Part shown: in pieces, positions 36,422 to 44,966 of the stretch
How the letters are laid out: each line of letters starts with the position of its first letter
Numbering within the stretch: the first letter of the stretch is position 1
From: Streptomyces roseirectus
Lineage (GTDB): Bacteria > Actinomycetota > Actinomycetes > Streptomycetales > Streptomycetaceae
DNA length: 64,000 nucleotides
Direction of reading: 5' to 3'
NCBI RefSeq assembly: GCF_014489635.1
Contig: NZ_CP060828.1
Span: forward strand, 7,986,001 to 8,050,000
Translations under genes and position numbers: made by a program
The notes under the pieces: generated by a model
Seen by the model: only the letters and a program-made list of their open reading frames with translations
Told to the model about the DNA's origin: nothing
Database searches by the model: none

Positions 36422-38203
36422 TCACCCGTGCCAGGACCTCCACAGCGCCGCGTACGCGCCGTCCGCCGCGACCAGGTCGGTGTGGCTGCCGAGTTCGCTG
36501 ACGCGCCCGTTCTCCACGACGGCGATGACGTCCGCGTCGTGGGCGGTGTGCAGGCGGTGGGCGATGGCGATGACCGTGCGGCCGTCCAGGACGCGGGAGA
36601 GGGAGCGTTCGAGGTGGCGGGCGGCGCGGGGGTCGAGGAGGGAGGTGGCCTCGTCGAGGACGAGGGTGTGCGGGTCGGCGAGGACCAGCCGGGCGAGGGC
36701 GATCTGCTGGGCCTGCGCCGGGGTGAGGGCGAGCCCGCCGGAGCCCACCTCGGTGTCGAGCCCGTCGTCCAGGGCCCGCGCCCACGCGGACGCGTCGACC
36801 GCGCCCAGCGCCGCCCACAGCTCGGCGTCGTCCGCGCCGGTGCGGGCGAGCAGGAGGTTGTCGCGCAGGGAGCCGACGAAGACGTGGTGCTCCTGGTTGA
36901 CGAGGGCGACGTGGGAGCGGACCTCCTCGGCGGTCATCCGGGACAGCTCGGCACCGCCGAGGGCGACCTGGCCGGCGCGCGGCGCGTAGATCCCGGCGAA
37001 CAGCCGGCCCAGCGTCGACTTGCCCGCCCCGGAGGGGCCGACCAGCGCCAGCCGGGTCCCCGGCGCCACCGACAGGGACACCTCGCGCAGCACGTCGACG
37101 CCCTCCCGGTACCCGAAGCGCACCGAGTCGGCAGCCAGCTCCCGCCCCTCGGGAACGAGCCCCGCCTCACCGGCGTCCGGCTCGATCTCCCGCACCCCCA
37201 CCAGCCGGGCCAGCGACACCTGGGCGACCTGGAGCTCGTCGTACCAGCGCAGGATCAGGTTCACCGGATCGACCAGCATCTGCGCGAGCAGCGCCCCGGT
37301 GGTCAACTGCCCCACGCCGATCCACCCCTGGAGGACGAACACACCGCCCAGCAGCAGCACGGACGAGAGCACCGTGAGGTGTACGGCGTTGATGACGGGG
37401 AACAGCACCGACCGCAGCCACAGCGTGTACCGCTCCCAACCGGTCCACTGTTTGATCCGCAGCTCGGACAGCGCGACCCGGCGTTCCCTGAGCCGGTGCG
37501 CCTCGACGGTCCGCCCGGCGTCCACGGTCTCCGCGAGCGCGGCGGCCACGGACGCGTACCCGGCGGCCTCCGACCGGTACCCGGCGGGCGCCCGCTTGAA
37601 GTACCAGCGCCAGCCGACGACCAGCAGCGGCACGGCGAGCAGGACGGCGGCGGCCAGCGGCGGCGCCGTCACGACCAGCCCGCCGAGCAGCAGCGCCGAC
37701 CACAGCACGCCGATGATCAGCTGCGGCACGGCCTCGCGCATGGCGTTGGCCAGCCGGTCGATGTCGGTGGTGACGCGCGACAGCAGGTCACCGGTCCCGG
37801 CCCGCTCCAGGACGCCCGGCGGCAGCCGCACCGACCGCACGAGGAAGTCCTCGCGCAGGTCGGCCAGCATCCGCTCCCCGAGCACCGCGCCGCGCAGCCG
37901 CACCTGGTGCACGAACACGGCCTGCACGCCCAGCGCGAGCGTGAACAGCGTGACGGTGAACCCGAGCCGCAGCTCCCGCTCACCGGCCGACACCCGCTCC
38001 ACGAGGCCGCCCAGCAGCCAGGGCCCCACCATCGAGGCGACCGTCGCCACGGTGTTGACGAGCACCAGGACCAGGAACGCGCGCCGGTGCCTGCGCACCA
38101 GCTCGCCGACGTACGCGCGGACGGTCGCGGGCGCGCCGACGGGCAGCGTGCTCGCCGTCGCCGGCGCCGCCGGGTCGTACTGGGGCGGCTGAACGCCGAT
38201 CAT
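36422..38203 (-). CDS. ABC exporter half-transporter with degenerate signature motif
   Basis: A 593-residue fused membrane/ATPase protein: six helices (about 45-330) then the nucleotide-binding domain. Walker A GPSGAGKST (about 389-397), Walker B TLVLDEATSLLD (about 510) and H-loop IAIAHRL are canonical. The signature motif, normally LSGGQ, reads LTPAQ (about 493-497) and is degenerate. Its start overlaps the stop of the upstream half-transporter (ATGA), so the two form a coupled heterodimer. It should supply the ATP-binding face of the single working site (see partner). Confidence 0.92.
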   Translation of the reverse strand: MIGVQPPQYDPAAPATASTLPVGAPATVRAYVGELVRRHRRAFLVLVLVNTVATVASMVGPWLLGGLVERVSAGERELRLGFTVTLFTLALGVQAVFVHQVRLRGAVLGERMLADLREDFLVRSVRLPPGVLERAGTGDLLSRVTTDIDRLANAMREAVPQLIIGVLWSALLLGGLVVTAPPLAAAVLLAVPLLVVGWRWYFKRAPAGYRSEAAGYASVAAALAETVDAGRTVEAHRLRERRVALSELRIKQWTGWERYTLWLRSVLFPVINAVHLTVLSSVLLLGGVFVLQGWIGVGQLTTGALLAQMLVDPVNLILRWYDELQVAQVSLARLVGVREIEPDAGEAGLVPEGRELAADSVRFGYREGVDVLREVSLSVAPGTRLALVGPSGAGKSTLGRLFAGIYAPRAGQVALGGAELSRMTAEEVRSHVALVNQEHHVFVGSLRDNLLLARTGADDAELWAALGAVDASAWARALDDGLDTEVGSGGLALTPAQAQQIALARLVLADPHTLVLDEATSLLDPRAARHLERSLSRVLDGRTVIAIAHRLHTAHDADVIAVVENGRVSELGSHTDLVAADGAYAALWRSWHG

Positions 38204-40158
38204 GCCGACTCCTCGATCTTCTCCGACTCGGAAACGACGCCGTTCGCTCCGGCGCCCGTGACGGCACCGCCCGCCGCGACACCGCCCGGCACACCGGCGC
38301 TTGCCACAGCACCGCCCGGCGCCCCCGCCTCCGGCACGGAAACCCCGTCCGCATCCGCATCCACATCCACATCCGCATCCGGTTCCCGAGTCACCACCGC
38401 CCGGTACCGTCTCTCGTCCCGCAGCAGCTCCCGGTGCGTCCCGACCGCCGCCACCGCACCGCCGTCCAGCAGCACGACCCGGTCGGCGACGTCCAGCAGC
38501 AGGGGCGAGGACGTGAACACCACCGTCGTGCGCCCCTTGCGCAACCCCCGTACGCCCTCCGAGACGCGTGCCTCGGTGTGGGAGTCGACGGCGGACGTCG
38601 GCTCGTCGAGGACCAGCACCTCGGGATCGGTGACCAGCGAGCGGGCGAGCGCGAGGCGCTGGCGCTGCCCGCCGGAGAGGGAGCGCCCGCGCTCGGTGAC
38701 GTGGGCGTCCATGGGGTCGCCCGGCGAGCCCTGGGTGAGCGCGTCGAGGACGTCCCCGCAGCGCGCGGCGGCGAGCGCGGCGTCCGCGTCCACGGCTCCC
38801 GACGACGGCACGTCGAGCAGGTCGCGCAGGGTGCCGGAGAGCAGCACCGGGTCCTTGTCCTGGACGAGGACGAGGCCGCGCGCGGTGTCCAGCGGCAGCT
38901 CGTCCAGCGCCACCCCGCCCAGCAGCACCGACGGCCCCGGCTCGGCACTGTGCCCGCCCAGCCGCTCGGCCAGCCGCCCGGCGGCGTCGGGGTCCCCGCA
39001 GACGACGGCGGTGAAGGCCCCGGCGGGCGCGAGGAGCCCGGAGGCGGGGTCGTACAGGTCACCACCCTCCGCACCACCACCCTCCGCACCACCGCGCGCC
39101 GCGTCCCCCGTCACACCGTCCACCGCACGGACCGCCACACCGTCCGCCCGATCCCCACCGTCCCCGCGCGCCAGCGACAGCACCCGCGCCGCCCGCTCGG
39201 CCGACGGCCGGGAGAAGGAGTAGGCCATGGCGATCTCCTCGAAATGTCGCAAAGGGTACGAAAGGATCGCGACGGAGCTGTAGACGGTGACGAGTTCCCC
39301 CACCGACACCCGCCCCTCGCGCGCCAGCTGCACCCCGTACCAGACGACCCCCACGAGCAGCAGCCCCGGCAGCAGTCCCTGGAGCGCGCTGATCAGCGCC
39401 CACATGCTCGCGCTGCGGACGGCCGCGTGCCGGACGTCCTGCGAGGCGGCGCGGTAGCGGTCGAGGAACAGCTCCTCGCCGCCGATCCCGCGCAGCACCC
39501 GCAGCCCCGCGACGGTGTCCGAGGCCAGCTCGGTCGCCCGCCCCGCCTTCTCGCGCTGCGCGTCCGCCCGCCGGGTCGCCCGGGGCAGCAGCGGAAGCGC
39601 CGCGAGCGCCACGACGGGCACCCCGACGGCGACGACGGCCCCGAGCGCGGGCTGGTAGACCACCAGGGCGACGCAGACGAGGACGACGGTGAGGGCGGCG
39701 GCCGTGAACCGGGACACCGCCTCGACGAACCACCCGACCTTCTCCACGTCACCCGTCGACACCGCGACCACCTCACCGGCCGCGACCCGCCGGGTCAGCG
39801 CCGACCCGAGCAACGCCGCCCTGCGCGCCAGCAACTGCTGCACACGCGCGGCGGCGGTGATCCAGTTCGTGACGGCCGCCCGGTGCAGGAACGTGTCCCC
39901 GAGGGTGATCGCGACACCGCACAGCAGCATCAGCGCGCCCGCCAGCGCGAGCCGCGCGCCCGAGCGGTCGACGACGGCCTGGACGGCGTACCCGACGAGG
40001 AACGGCTGCGCCGCCACGGCCGGGAAGTGCAGCATGCCCCAGGCCAGGGACTTGAGCTGACCGCCCGCCTGGCTCCGCCCGAGCCACCACAGGAAGCGCG
40101 GCCCGGAACGCGCGTCGGGCACACCCGGGTCGGGATACGGAAGGTCTTGGATCTGCAT
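38200..40158 (-). CDS. ABC exporter half-transporter lacking a Walker A lysine
   Basis: A 652-residue half-transporter, first gene of the pair. The membrane domain is normal. In the ATPase domain the signature RSLSGGQRQRLALARSL (about 485-500) and Walker B VLVLDEPTSAVD are intact, but the Walker A position reads VVCGDPDAAGRLAERL (about 383-397) with no GxGKS, and the H-loop position reads VVFTSSP with no His. It therefore cannot bind ATP in the usual way itself but supplies the signature face to its partner. It has an Ala/Gly/Val-rich C-terminal extension. Substrate unknown. Confidence 0.9.
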   Translation of the reverse strand: MQIQDLPYPDPGVPDARSGPRFLWWLGRSQAGGQLKSLAWGMLHFPAVAAQPFLVGYAVQAVVDRSGARLALAGALMLLCGVAITLGDTFLHRAAVTNWITAAARVQQLLARRAALLGSALTRRVAAGEVVAVSTGDVEKVGWFVEAVSRFTAAALTVVLVCVALVVYQPALGAVVAVGVPVVALAALPLLPRATRRADAQREKAGRATELASDTVAGLRVLRGIGGEELFLDRYRAASQDVRHAAVRSASMWALISALQGLLPGLLLVGVVWYGVQLAREGRVSVGELVTVYSSVAILSYPLRHFEEIAMAYSFSRPSAERAARVLSLARGDGGDRADGVAVRAVDGVTGDAARGGAEGGGAEGGDLYDPASGLLAPAGAFTAVVCGDPDAAGRLAERLGGHSAEPGPSVLLGGVALDELPLDTARGLVLVQDKDPVLLSGTLRDLLDVPSSGAVDADAALAAARCGDVLDALTQGSPGDPMDAHVTERGRSLSGGQRQRLALARSLVTDPEVLVLDEPTSAVDSHTEARVSEGVRGLRKGRTTVVFTSSPLLLDVADRVVLLDGGAVAAVGTHRELLRDERRYRAVVTREPDADVDVDADADGVSVPEAGAPGGAVASAGVPGGVAAGGAVTGAGANGVVSESEKIEESA

Positions 40159-40264
40159 GACGTCCCAGGAACTCGTGTCAGAAGGAGGCGCAAACCGTGC
40201 CAGCCTCGCCGCGCCGGACGGCGAAACTCAACCGGTTTTCCCCTGGGCCCCACGGATTGCGACC

Positions 40265-40987
40265 ATGGAAGGCATGCGAGGAACAGTGACGCGGACGGCG
40301 GCGGCCGGGGCGCTGCTCGCCGCCCTGGCCGGCTGCGCGAGCACGCAGTCGCACGACAGCCACGACAGCGCGGACGCCGGGACGAAGAAGCCCGCCGCCG
40401 CGGCCCCGACCACCGTTCCGGGCGTCGGCCCGAGCCTGCGCGAGCGCATCCCGGCCGGCTCCCGGCAAGTCGTCGCGGTGTACGGCGAGGGCAGGAACTC
40501 TCCGGACGCGACGGTCGTTCTCTACATCAAGCAGGGCAGAACCTGGCAGAAGGAGAGCAGCTGGCCGGCCCACAACGCGCGCAAGGGCTGGACGACGGAC
40601 CATCACGAGGACGACGGCCGCAGCCCCGTGGGGGTGTTCACCCTCACCGACGCGGGCGGCGTCCTGAAGAACCCCGGCACGAAACTGCCGTACACGCGAT
40701 CGAGCGCCTTCGAGACGCCGAGCTGGTGGCAGAAGCCGTACCGGCACGACTTCGACTACGTCATCGCCATCGACTACAACCGGATCAAGGGGACTTCTCC
40801 GAGCGACCCGACCCGCCCGGAGGGGGAGAGGAAGGGAGGGAGCATCTGGCTCCACATGGACCACGGCAGCGGCACATCGGCCTGCGTCAGCCTGTCGAAG
40901 GCGGGCATGGAACACCTGCTGAAGACGCTGGACCCGGCCGCACACCCGGTCGTCGTGATGGGGGACCGGGCCGAGCTGGCGGCCTGA
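40265..40987 (+). CDS. Lipoprotein L,D-transpeptidase-like protein
   Basis: A 240-residue lipoprotein: signal with lipobox LAGC (Cys24). The catalytic part resembles the L,D-transpeptidase (YkuD) fold: DDGRSPVGVFTLTDAGG, then IWLHMDHGSGTSACVSL with the presumed catalytic Cys and upstream His. Such enzymes make 3-3 cross-links in peptidoglycan or act as carboxypeptidases. The first in-frame ATG at 40265 lacks a good ribosome site; ATG at 40274 is possible. Divergent from the ABC exporter pair. Confidence 0.83.
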   Translation: MEGMRGTVTRTAAAGALLAALAGCASTQSHDSHDSADAGTKKPAAAAPTTVPGVGPSLRERIPAGSRQVVAVYGEGRNSPDATVVLYIKQGRTWQKESSWPAHNARKGWTTDHHEDDGRSPVGVFTLTDAGGVLKNPGTKLPYTRSSAFETPSWWQKPYRHDFDYVIAIDYNRIKGTSPSDPTRPEGERKGGSIWLHMDHGSGTSACVSLSKAGMEHLLKTLDPAAHPVVVMGDRAELAA

Positions 40988-41033
40988 ACCGCACCATTGC
41001 GGGACGCGGGGCGACTCCCCTAGAACACCGGCC

Positions 41034-42725
41034 ATGACCAGACGGCTCATCATGTCCATGCTCGCCGCATTCGCTGCGGCGGCCCTCCCTCTGACGGCGA
41101 CCGCGCACCCGGCCCAGGCGGCCGACCCCGCCCAGCCAGCCGACTCCGCACAGGCGTCCGTCCCCACCCGGGCGACGGCCCCCGCAACCGACGCCCCGCC
41201 CGTCATCGACGCCCCGCCCGTCTTCGGCTCCGACTGGCACGACCCCCTGACCGCCGCCCCGCCCGTCCCGAAACCCGGCACCAAGTCATGCGAAGTCACC
41301 GTCGCCCAGGCCCAGTTCCGCGACTTCACCCCGTACCGGGGGACGTACACCCCGCCCGCCGCGTGCGGCACCGACTGGAGCAAGGTCGTCCTGCGCCTCG
41401 ACGGCAAGGTCAAGGGCCGCCAGTACGACAGGCTCGGCTCCCTGCACGTCGGAGGCGTCGAGATCTACCGCACGTCGACGCCGCAGCCCTCGCCGGACGG
41501 CATCGAGTGGTCGGTCGAGAAGGACGTCACCCGGTACACGGACACGCTGCGGCGCGCGCAGGACGTGGAGATGCTGATCGGGAACGTCGTGGACGAGACG
41601 TACACGGGCGTGCTGGACGTCAAGGTCACGCTGACGTTCCACAAGGCGCCCGCGTCCCACAAGTCCCCCGAAACGCAGGGCACTTCACGCACCTCCGTCC
41701 CCGACAAGGTCCTCACCCTCACCCCCGACCACACCCTCACCACCCCGCGCAACAGCGAACGCATCCTCGCCGAGGTCTACGCCACCGGCTCCGGCGGGGG
41801 CTGCGAGGAGTACTGGTACCTCTCCGTCCCGGCCCCGGCGCCCTACTCGTGCCAGACCCCGGACGGCCCCTACCGCGAGGTGCGGATCACGGTGGACGGC
41901 AGGCTCGCCGGCATCGCCACCCCGTTCCCGACCGTGTGGACCGGAGGCTGGTCCAACCCCTTCCTCTGGTACGTCGTCCCCGGCCCCCGCGCCTTCGACA
42001 TCAAGCCCATCGAGTACGACCTGACCCCGTTCGCGGGACTCCTCAACGACGGCCGCCCGCATCGCGTCGAGGTCTCCGTCGTCGGCGTTCCCGAGGGCCA
42101 GACGGGGTGGAGCGCGCCGGTCAACGTCCTGGTCTGGCAGGACGCCGGGAAGCAGCGGGTCGGCGGGAAACTGACCGTCCACAAGGAAGGCGCCCCCACG
42201 GGCTCCTCGACGTACACGCCCGGCACGGAGCACCGCGTCGACACGCGGGCCGGGCACAGCCTGACGGTCGCCGGGTACCTCGACACCTCGCACGGCCGCG
42301 TCACCACCACGGTCGCCCGCACCCTGGCCCACACCTCGGCGCACCGCTGGACCGACGGCGAGAGCACCGACGCCCTCGACGGCGTCTGGCGGGACGACGA
42401 GACGGTCGTCGTCAACGGGCACGCGACGCGCGCGCACCGGACGTACACGATGGACGGCGAGACGACGATCGGCGCGGACGCCCGGCTGCGGACCGTCATG
42501 ACGCTCGCCGACCGGGCCGCCGTCAGCGACTCGCGCGGGCGGTGGTCGCGGCTCGACGACACCTACACGGGCGACGCGGCGTACACGACCGGTGTGCCGC
42601 GCGACCAGCGGCAGGGTGTCGCGACGACGACCGAGCGCTACCGGCTGACGGGCTCCGGGGGCTGCTACGACCGCACGGTGACGGCGGTTCAGGGCGTGCT
42701 GACAGGGGACAGTAGCGCCTGCTGA
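41034..42725 (+). CDS. Secreted PNGase A-type peptide-N-glycanase-like protein
   Basis: A 563-residue secreted protein with a signal peptide (about 1-30, ending LTATAHPAQAAD). The body matches the plant/fungal PNGase A (peptide N4-(N-acetylglucosaminyl)asparagine amidase A) family: a Cys-containing CEVTVAQAQFRDFTPYRGTY, SKVVLRLDGKVKGRQYDRLG and GVEIYRTSTPQPSPDGIEW. These enzymes strip N-glycans from proteins, which would give a saprophyte access to sugar. Cys residues are present in pairs, suggesting disulphides. Activity is not proven by sequence. Confidence 0.8.
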   Translation: MTRRLIMSMLAAFAAAALPLTATAHPAQAADPAQPADSAQASVPTRATAPATDAPPVIDAPPVFGSDWHDPLTAAPPVPKPGTKSCEVTVAQAQFRDFTPYRGTYTPPAACGTDWSKVVLRLDGKVKGRQYDRLGSLHVGGVEIYRTSTPQPSPDGIEWSVEKDVTRYTDTLRRAQDVEMLIGNVVDETYTGVLDVKVTLTFHKAPASHKSPETQGTSRTSVPDKVLTLTPDHTLTTPRNSERILAEVYATGSGGGCEEYWYLSVPAPAPYSCQTPDGPYREVRITVDGRLAGIATPFPTVWTGGWSNPFLWYVVPGPRAFDIKPIEYDLTPFAGLLNDGRPHRVEVSVVGVPEGQTGWSAPVNVLVWQDAGKQRVGGKLTVHKEGAPTGSSTYTPGTEHRVDTRAGHSLTVAGYLDTSHGRVTTTVARTLAHTSAHRWTDGESTDALDGVWRDDETVVVNGHATRAHRTYTMDGETTIGADARLRTVMTLADRAAVSDSRGRWSRLDDTYTGDAAYTTGVPRDQRQGVATTTERYRLTGSGGCYDRTVTAVQGVLTGDSSAC

Positions 42726-42738
42726 AACCTCCTGATGT

Positions 42739-42750
42739 GTGATGCATCAC
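42739..42750. promoter_or_regulatory. Candidate operator upstream of the dicarboxylate symporter
   Basis: Perfect 12-bp palindrome GTGATGCATCAC, extended by T/A matches, 147 bases upstream of the dctA start and just after the PNGase stop. The form is like GntR-family operators. No such regulator is adjacent. Confidence 0.4.
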
Positions 42751-42896
42751 TCATGACGTGATTTACAAATCGGCAACACGGAGGTCTTCCCTACGAGCCA
42801 CGGGCACTCCAAAGTGATCGGCACGGAAGACGCTTTCCGTATCGCAGAAGTCCTGTCGGGTTTCTGTGAGTCCACCGTCCCCTCTCAGGAGTGCCC

Positions 42897-44282
42897 GTGC
42901 CGCAGTCCGTACCGTCCCTGCCGCGACGCGCCGCACGAACGCTGCGTACCTCGCTCTTCGTCCAGGTCGCCCTCGCGCTCGTGCTCGGAATCGCCGTCGG
43001 CAAGCTGTGGCCCGGCTTCGCCTCCGACCTCCAGCCGCTCGGCGACGGCTTCATCCGGCTGATCAAGACGATCATCTCGCCGCTGGTGTTCTGTGTGGTC
43101 GTCGTCGGGATCGCCAAGGCCGGTGACCTCAAGGCGTTCGGCCGGATCGGGCTCAAGGCGCTGATCTGGTTCGAGGTCGCGAGCACCTTCGCCCTGATCG
43201 TCGGGCTCCTCGCCGCGAACCTCGTCCAGCCGGGCTCCGGGATGAACGTCGACCCGTCCACGCTGAACGCGGCGGCCGTCGACGCGAAGACGGACGGCGG
43301 GTCGCTGCCGTCGACCACCGAGTTCATCCTGCACGCGCTGCCGACCTCGTTCATCGGCGCGTTCGCCGAGAACTCCCTGCTCCAGGTGCTGATCCTGGCC
43401 TGTCTCGTCGGCGCGGCGCTGCTGCACCTCGGGCACACGAAGGTCCCGCAGGTGCTGCCCGCGATCGAGCAGGCGCAGGAGATCATCTTCGCGATCGTCG
43501 GCTTCGTCATGCGGCTCGCGCCGATCGCCGTGTTCGGCGCGATGGCCGTCCTCATCGGCAACTACGGCCTCGGCGTGATCGAGACCTACGGCAAGCTGAT
43601 CGCCCTGTGCTACGCGGCGGCCGCCCTGTTCATCGCGCTGCTCGCCGTCGCCCTGAAGATGGTCACCGGGCTCAGCCTCTGGAAGTTCCTGCGCTACATC
43701 CGCGAGGAGATGTTGCTCGCGCTCGGCACCGCGTCCACCGAGTCGGTCATGCCGCGCGTCATGCAGAAGCTGCGCAAGGCGGGCGCGCGGGACGACGCGG
43801 TCGGCCTGGTGCTGCCCACCGGGTACTCCTTCAACCTCGACGGCGCCTCGCTCTACCTCTCCATCGGCACCCTGTTCATCGCGCAGGCCGTGGGCGTCGA
43901 CCTCAGCCTCAGCCAGCAGATCACCGTCGTCCTCGTCCTGATGCTGACCAGCAAGGGCATGGCCGGCATCCCCGGCTCCGCCTTCCTCGCCCTCTCCGCG
44001 ACCGCGTCCTCGCTCGGCGCGATCCCGGCGGGCGCGGTCGCCCTGCTCCTCGGCGTCGACCGGATCATGGACTCGATGCGCGTCGTGACGAACCTCCTCG
44101 GCAACTGCGTCGCCGTCTTCGCGGTGTCGCGCTGGGAGGGCGCGCTGGACCTGGAGCGGGCACGGAAGGTGCTGGACCGGGAGATCGACGTGACGGGGGA
44201 CGAGGACGACGTGGCCGGTGCCGACGAGGCCGCCGTGCCCGCTCAGCTCGCGAAGAAGGAGCCCGCGCCCGAAGTGAGCTGA
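42897..44282 (+). CDS. dctA: C4-dicarboxylate/cation symporter
   Basis: A 461-residue member of the DAACS family with about eight helices and re-entrant loops. Signature regions FIRLIKTIISPLVFCVVVVGI, TGYSFNLDGASLYLSIGTLF and SKGMAGIPGSAFLALSATA are clear. It should import succinate, fumarate or malate with protons or sodium. GTG at 42897 is chosen because AGGAG lies 5 bases upstream; a GTG two codons earlier lies inside that ribosome site. A hairpin terminator follows. Confidence 0.92.
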   Translation: MPQSVPSLPRRAARTLRTSLFVQVALALVLGIAVGKLWPGFASDLQPLGDGFIRLIKTIISPLVFCVVVVGIAKAGDLKAFGRIGLKALIWFEVASTFALIVGLLAANLVQPGSGMNVDPSTLNAAAVDAKTDGGSLPSTTEFILHALPTSFIGAFAENSLLQVLILACLVGAALLHLGHTKVPQVLPAIEQAQEIIFAIVGFVMRLAPIAVFGAMAVLIGNYGLGVIETYGKLIALCYAAAALFIALLAVALKMVTGLSLWKFLRYIREEMLLALGTASTESVMPRVMQKLRKAGARDDAVGLVLPTGYSFNLDGASLYLSIGTLFIAQAVGVDLSLSQQITVVLVLMLTSKGMAGIPGSAFLALSATASSLGAIPAGAVALLLGVDRIMDSMRVVTNLLGNCVAVFAVSRWEGALDLERARKVLDREIDVTGDEDDVAGADEAAVPAQLAKKEPAPEVS

Positions 44283-44362
44283 TCTCGTTCGAGTGAATTT
44301 CCGCCGCGGAATCCTCACGGGCGAGCGCGGACGACCGCGGACGAAACGCTGACGAACGCGAC

Positions 44363-44420
44363 GGAACAGGCCGCGGCCACCGCCTCCGACACCCCGGAGC
44401 CGGTGGCCGCGGCCTGTTCC
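44363..44420. terminator. Bidirectional terminator between dctA and marR
   Basis: Perfect 20-bp inverted repeat (44363-44382 with 44401-44420), with an 18-nt loop that itself can pair CTCCG with CGGAG. It sits between convergent genes. Confidence 0.85.
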
Positions 44421-44434
44421 GTGTGCCGATACGC

Positions 44435-44881
44435 CTAGCCGTGCACCGGCATGCCGTCCAGCAGCGTGCCCAGCAGCTCGCCCAGTGCCTCGCGCTCGTC
44501 CTCGGTGAGCGGTGCCAGGATCTCCGAGGCGGCCGAGCGGCGGGCGCCGCGCAGGGCGCGCAGGGCCAGCCGGCCGTCCTCGGTCAGCTCGATACGGATC
44601 ACGCGGCGGTTGGTCGGGTCGGGGACGCGGCGGACCTTGCCGTTCGCCTCCAGGCCGTCCACCAGCGTCGTCACCGCGCGCGGGACCACTTCGAGGCGTT
44701 CGGCGAGGTCGGCCATGCGAGGCGGGGCGGGGTACTGGGCGAGCGTGCGCAGCAGGCGGGACTGGGCCGGGGTGACACCCAGACCGCACTCCTCGATGTG
44801 CCGTTTCTGGATGCGGTGCACGCGGCGGGTGAACCGCAGCAACTGCTCGGCGAGGAGGCTGTCTGGATCCGGGGTGGCCAT
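44435..44881 (-). CDS. MarR-family transcriptional regulator
   Basis: A 148-residue MarR protein with the winged helix at about 50-105 (MADLAERLEVVPRAVTTLVDGLEANGKVRRVPDPTNRRVIRIELTEDG). It is divergent from an ABC exporter gene, and a 9-bp inverted repeat lies between their starts, so it most likely represses both in response to an exported compound. Confidence 0.92.
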   Translation of the reverse strand: MATPDPDSLLAEQLLRFTRRVHRIQKRHIEECGLGVTPAQSRLLRTLAQYPAPPRMADLAERLEVVPRAVTTLVDGLEANGKVRRVPDPTNRRVIRIELTEDGRLALRALRGARRSAASEILAPLTEDEREALGELLGTLLDGMPVHG

Positions 44882-44903
44882 GCGGGAACAATAACAGGAT
44901 GCC

Positions 44904-44932
44904 GTTCATTGTGAGTATAGGTAACAATGAAC
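44904..44932. promoter_or_regulatory. MarR operator candidate
   Basis: Perfect 9-bp inverted repeat GTTCATTGT / ACAATGAAC with an 11-base spacer, 22 bases from the marR start and 34 bases from the exporter start. It is an AT-rich island in GC-rich DNA. Confidence 0.7.
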
Positions 44933-44966
44933 GTGGTCCTGATCCCCGTGCCCCGCGAAGGAGCCC

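Noticed and set aside
31298..39223. 2641-codon plus-strand open frame
   Set aside because: Runs antisense to TesB, the helicase and the ABC exporter and through the YdjM and rpmE2 region; composition is that of a GC shadow, not a giant protein.
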